NCBI GenBank assembly: GCA_954871525.1
Contig: OX940871.1
Coordinates: 20,397,086-20,461,085, forward strand
Direction: 5' to 3'
From: Parietaria judaica
Lineage: Eukaryota; Streptophyta; Magnoliopsida; Rosales; Urticaceae
Length of the DNA stretch: 64,000 nucleotides
A program made the position numbers and the translations under genes. Of this stretch, positions 13,351-24,717 are shown piece by piece. The notes under the pieces are model-generated. The model did no database searches and was not told the DNA's origin. It worked only from the letters and a program-made list of their open reading frames with translations. Numbering within the stretch: the first letter of the stretch is position 1; each line of letters starts with the position of its first letter.

Positions 13351-13374
13351 TGCCACGTGGCAGTAACGCTTATC
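13351..13374. promoter_or_regulatory. G-box palindrome plus I-box upstream of SBPase
   Basis: TGCCACGTGGCA (13351-13362) is a perfect 12-bp palindrome centred on the G-box core CACGTG, bound by bZIP and bHLH factors. CTTATC (13369-13374) is an I-box (GATAAG) on the minus strand. The G-box/I-box pair is the classical light-responsive module of photosynthesis genes and lies about 155 bp before the SBPase start codon. The motifs are direct; the light-response role is inferred. Confidence 0.7.
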
Positions 13375-13516
13375 TTCTTCTACTCTCAGCACTCCTTCCC
13401 ATGAGTGAATCAACAACACTCGCTCGCTCACTAAAAAATAATACCAAAAATAAAGTGTGTTTTGTTTTTTCATCATTGCAAAGAGAAGATAGTTTTTTGG
13501 TGACTCAAGAATATCT

Positions 13517-13633
13517 ATGGAGAGTGGCATGGCTTGCTACGCTCGGGGAGCCTTCGTTCCCACCGTCTCCTCTCAGCATTCCATGTCTTTTGCCTCCCCA
13601 TCTTCACTCTCACCATCTTTCAACTCCAAGGTG

Positions 13634-13664
<31 letters not shown>

Positions 13665-16541
13665 TTGTTTGTGTGTATAAGTGTGTGTTTGTGCATGTGT
13701 TTCTCTCTGTCTTCCATCTTTCACTTTGATTGTGCTATTAAGGGTATTGATGATTAATAGTTTGATCCTTTTAAATGTCTAGAATCTTCCATTTGTGCTA
13801 AGAATATTGGTAATATATATGTATATATATATATTTATATTGATTTGCCTTTGGAATTTTTATGTCAAGATATAATGCTTAATCATGCATAACAAATACA
13901 AAAATTTGTGTATTAGAATAGAATTGATTCTTTGTCGCAACACTAATATATAATGTGTTAGTGTGTTTGTATATGCCAAAATATGTTATTCTAATACAAA
14001 AATTTGTGTATTAGAATAACATATTTTATGCCAAAGTCACACTGGCCAATTCACTTAATTTGTTCCATTTTAAACGTTATCATTAATTTTTAATTTTTTA
14101 TAAGGATATAATATCCTCCTGTGAATTGACGAAAAGGGTGTTCAATTTGTGAATGTAGGTTCTGAAACCGAGCTCGTTGTTCGGGGAATCGCTGCGAGCG
14201 GTGCCGAAATCGTCCGTTAAGGTTCTTAAATCGAAGAACTCTTCGCCGGTGACCAAATGTGAGATCGGTGATAGCTTGGTGAGAGTAATTAGCTATGTGA
14301 TTATGCGCATGATTAGCGATTAAACGCGTTTTATAGCCGTTAATGCAAATTGTGTGTTTGGTGTGTAGGAGGAGTTTCTTACCAAGGCAACCCCAGATAA
14401 GGGACTGAGGACGTTGTTGGTGTCCATGGGAGAGGCTTTGAGGACAATTGCCTTCAAAGTTAGGACAGCTTCTTGCGGCGGAACCGCTTGTGTCAACTCC
14501 TTCGGCGACGAGCAACTTGCCGTCGACATGCTCGCTGACAAGCTTCTCTTCGAGGTACGACGTTTTCCTAGCTGAATTCACTCCCTAATATACTAACAAA
14601 TATCGGTAAAAATTGAATTCATCGGCATAGAATAGACGCGGGAGGGAGACTAAGAATTGCCTCACAATCAATTCTTTACAAAAGACAAGGAATTCAATTT
14701 CCGCAAAGATCATAATTTATATTGAGTATAGGTACCATTCTAATTGTTAAGATTAAGCTCTACCCCAAATAAAATACGAACCGAAAATAAATTGTTCTGT
14801 TTTAGTATGAGAGGTACGCCCCTTACTGCTTGCAAACTGTCTTCCATATAATTGATCGAAATTCTAGTGTTAAAACCCTCTCTTTCACGCTCTTTACGTG
14901 CTACAAGCACTACATATATCGCTCACACGCTTTATAAACGAAAACTCGGGCTACACCGATACATGTGAAATGGTTAAAATACTCTTACTCGAGTCATCTA
15001 GCTTGATAGCTCTGCATGAAGTCCATAACATTTTCGGTGAATTAGACTTCATAACTCTACACAAAATGTGAGATAAATCCCGATACTTGCAAAGATTGAT
15101 CGACTGCTCGATTTTCAAAACAACTCGACTCGACGCATGCTCCGTTTCCATTTAACTACAATTTTTCCAACAATATTGAAACACCATTGAAACAGAAACC
15201 ACTTTCAATTAATTTCCTAATGCTATTTATCTGTCTGTATTTTCAATATAAAAATTGAACATCAAATTCTTTTAATACTTATAAGTAATCATGGGATTTA
15301 CTTGTGATATATACAGGCTTTACAGTTCTCACACTTCTGCAAGTATGCTTGCTCTGAAGAAGTCCCTGAACTCCAAGACATGGGAGGCTCAGTTGAAGGT
15401 CAAAACTCAACACATATACATTCTTTTCTTATAATCAAGAGCTACTTAAATCGAAAAAGGGAATTGAAAAATCGATTATGACAGGCGGATTCAGCGTTGC
15501 ATTTGATCCGCTCGACGGCTCCAGCATCGTCGACACGAACTTCACGGTCGGGACGATCTTCGGAGTGTGGCCGGGAGATAAGCTGACCGGAGTCACCGGA
15601 AGAGACCAGGTTGCTGCTGCCATGGGGATTTACGGCCCGAGAACCACCTACGTTCTCGCCTTAAAAGACATTCCCGGGACCCATGAGTTCCTCCTTCTCG
15701 ACGAAGGTAAAACCGCTATTCCCATTGCGTAAACTTGTGCGATTCCTTGCACCGCAAGCAACTGACTTTTGTGTCCCCGTTTGGTAGGTAAATGGCAGCA
15801 CGTGAAGGAGACGACCGAAATCAGCGAAGGGAAGCTCTTCTCGCCCGGAAACTTGCGGGCCACGTTTGACAATCTCGAATACAGCAAGGTTCTAATTAAG
15901 CTTCCAATCTTTTTTATTAAAATTATTTTCACAAGAGTAATGTTACATATTTTTATATGTGCTAATATTAATCCATTTTATCTCTTATTGGATTCAGCTA
16001 ATTGACTTCTATGTGAAAGAGAAGTACACTCTGAGATACACTGGAGGAATGGTTCCAGATGTTAATCAGGTAATTACTCTCCTAATCCTAATTAGCACAC
16101 TTTCAATGGTCTTTTTAATTTTGAGTAATTACCGCCTGACTGTAATTTTGAGTAAATTTAGAGGGGCTAATTGTCCATTACTCTTTTTTTTTTTTTTTTA
16201 CATTTATAGAGTTTTTTTTTTCACTAATGATTGTGTTGAATCAACGCAATGGTGATCAGATCATAGTGAAAGAGAAGGGCATTTTCACCAACGTGATATC
16301 TCCCTCGGCGAAGGCGAAGCTGAGGCTCTTGTTCGAGGTCGCTCCGCTAGGGTTTTTGGTGGAGAAGGCGGGCGGCTTCAGCAGCGACGGCCACCAATCC
16401 GTGCTCGACAAAGTGATCGTCAACCTTGACGACCGAACTCAGGTCGCTTATGGCTCGAAGAACGAAGTCATCCGCTTCGAAGAGACACTCTACGGGTCGT
16501 CAAGGCTCAAAGGAGGTGTGCCCGTTGGAGCCAGTGCTTGA
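13517..16541 (+). CDS. SBPase: Sedoheptulose-1,7-bisphosphatase, chloroplastic (8 exons)
   Basis: Hydrolyses sedoheptulose-1,7-bisphosphate to the 7-phosphate in the regenerative Calvin-Benson phase in the chloroplast stroma. Exons: 13517-13630, 14159-14278, 14369-14554, 15317-15398, 15485-15706, 15788-15888, 15998-16069, 16260-16541; phases agree and give 392 residues, the normal precursor length. Residues 1 to about 70 form a Ser/Ala/Lys-rich chloroplast transit peptide. The thioredoxin-regulated pair Cys114/Cys119 sits in [15 protein letters not shown], which marks SBPase rather than plastid FBPase. The metal site is DPLDGSS (about 175-181). [20 protein letters not shown] and [16 protein letters not shown] close the protein. 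All splice sites are GT-AG. Light control at the promoter is suggested by the G-box/I-box, and redox control by the Cys pair. No damage is seen. Confidence 0.97.
13631..13695 (+). repeat. TA/GT microsatellite at the SBPase intron 1 donor
   Basis: Intron 1 begins GTGTATATATATATGTGTGT and continues as GT repeats with TTTG interruptions to about 13695. The repeat starts at the splice donor itself, so length changes would alter the intron's first bases. Several extra GT dinucleotides could act as alternative donors. Confidence 0.8.
13978..14027. repeat. Perfect 50-bp palindrome in SBPase intron 1
   Basis: The bases from AAAATATGTTATTC to GAATAACATATTTT form a self-complementary hairpin with a stem of about 21 bp around AAAATTTG. 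A second copy of part of it (ATACAAAAATTTGTGTATTA) lies at about 13898-13917, some 100 bp upstream. It fits a small foldback insertion and partial duplication inside the intron. Confidence 0.8.
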
Positions 16542-16898
16542 AGAAATACTATATGTGCTTCTTGTAGTTATTGCTCAATATTTTTAGCAATTTTTTTTTC
16601 ATTTTTGTTGGAAAATAAAATATTTTGAGAAATGCTTCATGTATTTGATTGTTGAAAGTCTAGTTATATATCATAATTCATATTGGACAAGTGTTGTGAG
16701 TTAAGGCCTTTGAATATGATCTTATAATATAGATATTTAATAACAATTATTAAAGCTACTGTAAGTTATAATATAATTCTCAATTACATTATTTTTCATT
16801 TTTGTTCTTACCACTTAGTTTTTTGTCTTTCTTAAGTAAAGCATTGTTCATGTATTTGTTTGCTTAAGCCTACTTTGCATCACACACACACACACACG

Positions 16899-16939
<41 letters not shown>

Positions 16940-17588
16940 TTATAGGAAACTTGTTGTTTTAAGGGCTTTTAAATCTGATTTTATGCTATAGAAAATTACA
17001 ACAAATTAAAGCTAACATTGACATTTTATATCTCATTACCTATGTGTGAAGCGCTCCTTGAAGGTTTGAGCTTTAGATTTATATGATTTCTCCTACGTCG
17101 TAGGTGGCGGGCATTTCAGGGGCGTGATTGTCAGTCCTCCATTTCTTGTTTGTCGCCAGTTTGTCGCTCGTCAATACGTTTTTTTCTTTCTTTCGGGGAA
17201 GTAGTTTGAACGTGGTTTAAAATCCTCGTTTGCAAGCTATATATTCTTGCAAAAAATATATATAAAATTCAGAGATACTTCATGTTTTAATTATTGAAAG
17301 TTCAGCCATATTTTCACAAAAATATTTTGGTGCTCTCAAGTAAAGCTTTTCAGAAATTCTTAATGGCAAAAGTACATTCAATGCCGAAACGAAAAAGAAA
17401 AAAAAATTGAGGAAAAAAATAATTTTGTGGGGCCTACTATCCAAGTATCAAGATAGATACACATGTTATCTTCATGAAAAAAAATTAATTTCGTGTGGGC
17501 TACTAGCCTAGATATGTTGGCGATTGCTATTTATATACTAGCAATGTTATTGTTTTCTTTGTATTTGTTCCATGTGCGACTTTTCAAA
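16542..17588. other. SBPase 3' flank and intergenic DNA
   Basis: AATAAA at 16614-16619, 73 bases after the SBPase stop, is a likely near-upstream polyadenylation element. A (CA)n(TA)n microsatellite lies at about 16880-16936. A GC-richer patch at 17090-17170 is not recognised. No further gene is seen. Confidence 0.6.
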
Positions 17589-17893
17589 GGGAAACTTCAT
17601 AAAACATCCCTCAAAACACCATAAATTATTTTACTACACCTCAAAACATCATAATTGGAAATAGATCCTTTTCAAATTTGTAATACAAAAATACCCTTTC
17701 AAAATTAAATATTGTGTCCTGAAAATGGATGTATTGCCTCCTGAAAAATGGACAAGTCGCGTCCGAAAAAATGGACACAAATAAGGGTATTTTGGTACAT
17801 AAAATTTAAAAAGGATGTATTTCCAATTATTATGTTTTGAGGTGTAGTAAAATAATTTATGATGTTTTGAGGGATGTTTTATGAAGTTTTTCC
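17589..17893. mobile_element. Foldback MITE-like element with 8-bp target duplication
   Basis: Two arms of about 105 bp are reverse complements: the left begins GGAAACTTCATAAAACATCC and carries CTCAAAACA and TACTACACCTCAAAACATCA; the right mirrors it and ends GGATGTTTTATGAAGTTTTT. The direct repeat TTTTCAAA flanks it at 17581-17588 and 17894-17901. The short centre has three near copies of CCTGAAAAATGGA. There is no transposase. An 8-bp duplication suggests a hAT-type origin, but the termini are not diagnostic. Confidence 0.85.
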
Positions 17894-17901
17894 TTTTCAA
17901 A

Positions 17902-18270
17902 TCCAAATAAATGTGTATTTTTCATTCATTTCTATTTGTTCCATGTGGGACTTTCCAATCCAAACAAATATGTATCTTTTGATCTTGTTTTATTTTCTTA
18001 TGTTTGATCATGACATGATTTTATTTAAATTTGTTTGAGTATGACATAGTTTTATTTGAGTATTTACATATGTGATAGTGAGACTATATTTTATTTACAT
18101 ATGTAAACGTAGTAAATATATTCTTAAAAATATATTAGCGGTTTTTCATCAACGATCCTCGATAAGTTTCAACAATATTCCTTGATAAGTGTTGGTAATT
18201 TTAGTAGTTTTTCATCGATAATCTTCGAAAATCCGTAAAATATCCTCGAAAAATAGCAACCTATTTATCA
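17902..18270. repeat. CGATAA-family repeat fragment
   Basis: Bases 18000-18180 resemble, in reverse complement, the element at 35.3-35.8 kb: shared words include ATATGTAA(A), GTGAGACTATATTTTATTTAC, AATATATTCTTAAAAATAT and TTTTTCATCAACGAT. The segment to about 18260 is rich in CGATAA and CGAAAA words. Ends cannot be placed, so it is a diverged fragment. Confidence 0.65.
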
Positions 18271-18850
18271 TGGCAGAAAGGGCATTTTGAATCTTGATTC
18301 ATGTGACTAAATCCACAACAAATTAATACAGATTGTATCACAATTCATTTCCACTTTTGTTTTTATAGTTCACTTAATCACTTGGTTCTTGTCTTCTCAA
18401 CTATTTTTCTTCTTCTGAAATGCTAACGTTTTAAGCTTTAAATTTGTCAATGTCCAGTTGTATCATAATCCATATTGAATACTTTCTTCAGAATTTGCTT
18501 TCTGTAAACTATTGCCAATATGTCAATTAATATATATGAATTTTATTAAAATATATTAATCAAAGCGGAAACTAAGTAGATATCTATATATATAGTTGTA
18601 GTACTCTTGTAGAGGATATATATTTTGTGCTATTCTTGTATAAACACTGCAATAATGAGAACTGACGACTATCAATATGTTATTGAAATGTTATTGCATA
18701 TGATCAATGTCAGATATGCATGTGATTCGTATCTATACTTCACATGATCAAATGTGTGACATATTTATCCCTCATTTATGTGAACATATAATTAATTACC
18801 TAGGCCATATATTCCTTTGGCTTTCTCGAAATTCATTACATAAATGATGA

Positions 18851-18886
<36 letters not shown>

Positions 18887-19518
18887 ATATGTATACATAC
18901 AGACACATTAATTATTTCTAACATGGGTTCAAGTGGAAAATATGGTGTTGTTTGATTTCCTAATTACATGTTAATTTACTAAAATGCATGTTCTATTTGA
19001 CCCTTAGTCTTTGATTAGCTTATGTTTTATGCACTTTCCTTAATTAGACCAACATATAAGGAATTATTAATTTACTAATTAAATTTTCAAATTAAATTTC
19101 TTAAAATTGTTTTATACCTCTTATTTTCTTGTCTGTAGTCTGTTAGCTTAGTTGTATTAGTTATTGACACGAAACTTATAAAATTTTGCTTGTTGGTGCA
19201 CTTTATTTATAGTAATTGTCCAAAAAAAAAAAGAGAGATCTTTAAACGTTAAAACTACTTTAACATGTATCTAAAACTCGCGATCTATTTGAGAGTATTC
19301 TTGTGAACTCAATGTTTTTCTCCGATATTATTTTTCGTTTTATCGGTTTTCTCAAATTTTAACTTGTTAAGTAATTAGCCGATGTAAATTATCTTTAAAA
19401 GATAATATTTCACATAAGTTAATATTTTTGTCAAACGTTTAGGGGGCAATATGCACCAAAAATAAAGTTCGTTTCGAGCATTGTTGTTACAGATACAAAA
19501 TTCTTAATTAGTCTAGAA
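18271..19518. other. AT-rich intergenic DNA
   Basis: No gene, RNA or clear transposon end is seen. A (TA)n(TG)n microsatellite lies at about 18850-18890. Confidence 0.6.
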
Positions 19519-19850
19519 TGTTAAGTTCCATACATAGAAATAGAAAAGACATGTGACTTAGCACGGTTTAAAAAGTCATGAGTTACTTCCTTCATTTCCA
19601 ATTAGTTTTAAGTTTGAACCCCATGATACTTCACATGATATTAGAGTCCATTAATCTGAAACTTGCACCGGTCCAAAAAAAAAAAAAAAAAAGAGGGTTC
19701 GGCCCGAGATTAGTGAACTAAGGAGCCACCATCTCCCAAGGGCATGTTAAGTCCCACATGGAACAGACATGGCCACTTAACACAATTTATCATGAATTAC
19801 TCCCTTTTCCGTCAATTAGTTTTAAGGTAAAACTCCTCGATATTTAATAC
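19519..19850 (+). mobile_element. Degenerate TRIM-like element (miniature LTR retrotransposon)
   Basis: Two diverged direct repeats of about 105-117 bp begin TGTTAAGT(T/C)CCA at 19519 and 19745 and share CATGA(G/A)TTACT, CCAATTAGTTTTAAG and a CTCGATA/CATGATA end. Right after the first (19636-19648) comes TGATATTAGAGTC, a degraded match to the initiator-Met primer-binding site TGGTATCAGAGCC. The internal part (under 100 bp) holds a poly-A run and no coding sequence. Size and order match TRIMs. The flanks TAGAA/TAGAT are a weak 5-bp target duplication. Confidence 0.6.
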
Positions 19851-22800
19851 GTAGATAAATTACACATATATACTTTCATCTTATCTTAAAATAGATAACC
19901 ATAACTCGATGATCATCACAATCTTCACCACTCAAAAGACGTGATCAGCAAATTGTGGTTATGTATTATAGATAACTAGACAAGATGAAGTGTGCAAAAT
20001 CATATAGAATAGATATCATGTGGCCGCAAAGCAATTCATGTTATTCCACTTAAACCTTTTTTATTTTTATATATATATTTTTTTTCTGCCTCTCGATCGT
20101 CCCATAATCAATCTCGGTCCTGATTAGTTATCAAAGTGATTATGGTTGTTGGATTTATTGTTTATAAATCAAGAGATAGTTTCCTATATATTATAAAAGT
20201 GAAGTTGTTTTAGATCATGAAAACTCAACCGAGGTTATAAGATAACGATTGATTGTGGCTATGTATTAGGGATAATCATAATTTCAATGCAGAATGAAGA
20301 TATATACAAGCGATCTACTATTACCCTTTGTGATAATAATGCCAATTATTATCTATGTATAAATATTTTATATGATCAATAATCATATTCAAGAATTTCT
20401 AGTAATATATACTACAAGTTTGAACCACTGTACCCTAATTAATTGAATTGTCTCTATCTTCAATTATGACTTCCTAACATATCAGAATTATATTATCTGA
20501 ATTATCAGTCATCACAAGCCAGGCCCATGCTTATTGCAAATTAATTACATATTAATTCACTACAAATGCATCAAATTCTGTTCACTTTGTATCTTTGAGT
20601 CTCATGATTAGCATGTTTTTCGCTTGCACTAATATAAGGAATTTCTATTTTTTCAGATATATACTGTGTAATATTGTTTTATATATATATATATATATTC
20701 ATCTACACTAATGAAATGACCGAAAGTGGATTTTTTTTTGTTTTTGTTTTTCTAATTGTTTTCTTAATATGTTTCTGGTATGCAATTGTACCAAACCAAC
20801 ATGATTAATGTAAGCTCTATATAGTTGTATAATATATATATATAGTCACTCTCTTGTTATTTTTTTTTTGTTTAGTAATGGATAAGTTCAAATAATTCTA
20901 GCTAGCTAGTTTCTTTTGGCCAAGATTGCCTAATCCATTATTTGTTATCTGATTAGTTAATCTAAAAGCCGATATTGTACATATATTTTATCTACTTGTT
21001 TAATTATTGCTTAGTTGAAAAATGCAAGATATTTAATTTGCTAAAACTTGAAGTTTGTTTATCAAAGCTCACTTTTTTTTTCAAGTAAAGTGATCTCACT
21101 TTTTGAAATAATATTCAAGTTAAAAAAAAATATTACGTCATATCTCTCTTTTGTTTTGTTAAAGTTTTGATTAATAAGTTGACGTATTGGATTAACTCTA
21201 CGCTAACCAAAAGTAAATATTTAATTAAAGTTCATAATGTTATATGTATTCATAGTTAAAACTCAACAAATGACTATCAATTTTTATGATATATAGTCTA
21301 CCAATTGGTATCAAAATTATGGATCATCCCAAGCTAATAAGTGACAGAGGAAATGCATATTCTATGTAGTGCACAATACTCATGATGACATATATATAAA
21401 TATAAATATGCATGTATATAGTATATATACATTTAGTTAATTAACTTTGACTAGGGAAACTGACTTGTTCTAGTGTAGTACGACTATGATAATTAAATAC
21501 ATATAATGACTAATCATCTATCACTATTAAGAAACAAAGTTGTTTGCTAAGACTTTGTACAGAAATGTCAATGCATCATGAAGATAGTTTGAACTCTCTG
21601 AGATTATAATGCCGATCATTGTATGATGAATATTCATTTTTAAATCGTCACTACAAAACCTCATTAATTGATTTGCTTCCCATCTTCATTTGGACTAATT
21701 CTTAGTAATAAATTGATTTTAAACTACTTAAGTATATATATATATATATATATATATATCTAACATGTGAACTCGCTTGAGCTTAATAGTCAATAGATTC
21801 ATTGCCCATTATCATGAATTATGAATACATTAATTAATAGCATTATTAGGTTAGCCAAAACATATGTAATCTTCTTAGCCATGTGTAAAAAAACATGGGA
21901 TACTGAGATATATATTATACATACATATATATATATATCATTAACTTCGTTAAAAAATTAGGAGTGATTATGGATTAATATATCCATGTACTTTTCAAGT
22001 TAATTAAAGACAAACAGCTATTCTAGGTTGTACAAATTCCGATTATAATAGCTTAATTATTATTGATATCTGCAATATATATAGCTTAGCCAGGCACATG
22101 TGACTCTATACAATTCATTACTCCTACCAAATTAGTGTCGTTTTCCTCCTAGTTTATATCATTTTTATTTTTTCAACCATTATGGAACAAATAAATACCC
22201 TTTGTCTTGTTGCGAGCGATCGATTTCAGAAGCACATTCTAAGGCACGGTTATTATATCAAGGAAGAACGTGACTTCAAGTAGTGCTTTGTTTGTATAAC
22301 CTATATACATGTAAATAAAATAAAAAGGAAAAAGAAAAAAGGTAAATAAGAGAGATGATGCCATGTGCGATCTACGCGGTAATCAAGGGCACGATGATAT
22401 AGCCATGCATGCATATTCGTGGCAATGTTCTATCACGCGTCGTATCGTATGCCTCATACACACACATGTATATAATATATTATATACTTATACACAAACC
22501 AGTTATCGTCATTATATAGAGCAATATAGGTTTCACTTTTAGCTAAGATCAACGTTGTGTTTAGAGGACGTAGCGTAGTAGTTATAATATTTTAGGCGAA
22601 TCACTGGTATATTTTAGTATTATCATACATATAAATAGATAATATTATTTTTTAAGGATAGTATAATAAATTTGTCGACTAAAAAACAGAGAAAGGATGA
22701 GAAGAGTCCAATCAAATCTTAATTTTTTTTTTTAAAGTGATTATACACATGTACTAACTGGTGTACACGAAACTCTACCACTAAAAGTAGAGTAGGCTCG

Positions 22801-23410
22801 CCTTTTGCAATAAAAATAATTTTAGACTTAAGAACTCAAAATATATAATTTCAAGAGTTTAATAATAAGCTGAGTGATTTCATTACATTGTATACTGAAA
22901 AGGAGAGGGTGAAAAAATTTGACTTATTGATTTGATTACTACTTTTAGTTTTAAAACGTTAGATGTTTCACATTTAAATGGATAATTATTTATTATATAT
23001 TTACATCAAAATTTAACTTTGTAGTTTCAATAAAGGCTATAAAATTACTCCTTACCCCGGGTCATGAAATTCTCATGCACGAGCATGACTATGATCATAT
23101 TGTAAGCGGCATAAATACCTGTGATTTTATTCAATATGATGAATGGGAGATTCTAAAATTTGACCCGAACAAATATTTTACGCGTACATGTGGTAATTAA
23201 TAGAAAAGCTTAACAAATGTACAATTAAAATCATAATGCTTGTAATGTTTAAACAAAACAAATAAATACATATACTATCAAATTTAATTAACTTAAGCAA
23301 TTATTATCCTTATAGACTCTAGTCCAAACACTTAATCAGCCCTTCACGCGTAACAACTAATTAGCTAGCTATGTATATATTACGTTCACATTATGAGCTA
23401 ATATAGTTAT
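19851..23410. other. AT-rich gene desert
   Basis: About 3.5 kb without supported genes. It holds (TA)n runs (about 20680-20698 and 21735-21759), poly-T tracts and scattered repeats. I see no coding exons, tRNA or readable transposon ends. Confidence 0.6.
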
Positions 23411-24717
23411 ATATATCATTGATTCGATTTTCGCGATAATCGAACGATTAATTGCTGAAAACCAGTTCTCGATAACTTATCTCCTCTAATCGTTATCTTT
23501 TTATACTTATCGCGATTTTCGATTCGAAAAGCAAGTCACTTATCTCTCAAACTTATCAAGTGCATTTTCTCGAAAAGCAAGCTACTTTTCGGTCAAAAAC
23601 GATAAGTCAACACTGGTATAAATTTTTCTTTATTGCGGCAGAAGTTCTAACTTCTTTTAAGTTCACAATTTAAAGGTGTTTTTAGGGTTTTTTTTAGTGG
23701 ATCTTGAGTGTTTTGAAGTTTAAATGTTGTATATGTATGAATCATGTCAAAATTTCACACTTTTATTATATATTTGTAGTAGTTACTTAGAAAGCTATTA
23801 GGTTGAATAAAAGTTAAACTTTTAGTTTCATATTAGTTTAATTGTACATTTTACATTTTCAATCAAATGTTGTAGTTGAAATTGATTTTCTTAAAAGTAT
23901 ATGATGGAATATAGATGAATTAAGATGATTTGTGTTTTTTTTTTTTTTTTTTGCAAATTTGGGTTATATTTAAGGGTTTATGCAAATTATTTATAATTGC
24001 AACAAACGTGGAAATTTTCCTAACAATAATGAATTTGAGATATATTTTGATTTTTTTTATGTAATTTCATTTTTAACATTGTATATAATTAGGAAACTGT
24101 TAGTTTGACATAATTATTTTTATAACTTGATGTTTTTCTGTATTATTATCTTATTGCGGCAAAATGACATATTTTTAGAAATTGGTAAAGTTAAGCTAGT
24201 TAGTCTTTTTTTTTAAATGTAAAATCATTTTATAACATTTTATATAACTTATAAATTGTGAGGTTGAAATAATTATTTTTTGTTTGACGTTTTCCCGAAT
24301 TGCAACCTTATTGCGGCAAAAGTAAATATTTTTGGAAATTGCTTAAATTGAGCTATTTCTTGGTTTTTTATATGTAACTTCATTTCGTATCATTGTATAT
24401 AATTCTAATACTGTGATTCTGAAATTATTTGTTTAATTTGTAATTCGACGTTTTTCAATTATTGTGGAAAAAGTACATTTAGTTTTATGTTATGAAAATA
24501 TTTTATGTATGAAAATATATATGAAAATATTTTATAAGTTTTCCATCGATAAATCTATGGATAACCGATTAATCCATCGATAAGTTCGATAAGTTTCCGT
24601 AACGGCAAACGATAAATTTTAAAGGTTTTCCATCCATAAATCCATCGGCAAGCGATTAATCCGTCGATAACGACAAATGATTTATCGGCAAAAACGGCAT
24701 TCAAATCCTTGATATAT
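23411..24717. mobile_element. Larger CGATAA-family transposon-like element
   Basis: The left end ATATATCATTGATTCGATTT and the right end (reverse complement ATATATCAAGGATTTGAATG) form an imperfect terminal inverted repeat. Both ends are followed inward by clusters of TCGATAA, CGATTA and GATAAGT words, the same composition as the elements at 18.0 and 35.3 kb. The interior has diverged tandem repeats of about 160 bp and no transposase. The repeated subterminal words could be transposase-binding sites; that role is inferred. Confidence 0.55.
24030..24490. repeat. Tandem repeat, about 160-bp unit
   Basis: At least three diverged copies are seen. ATGTAA(T/A/C)(T/A)TCATTT begins near 24060, 24219 and 24381. 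Each copy continues through a (C)ATTGTATATAA-like stretch and a GACGTTTTTC-like word to a TTATTGCGGCAAAA-like word (about 24152, 24309 and, degraded, 24462). A further TATTGCGGCAGAA word near 23632 suggests older copies. Confidence 0.65.

Noticed and set aside
14090..14581. 163-codon minus-strand frame over SBPase exons 2-3
   Set aside because: Antisense to conserved SBPase exons; no independent support.
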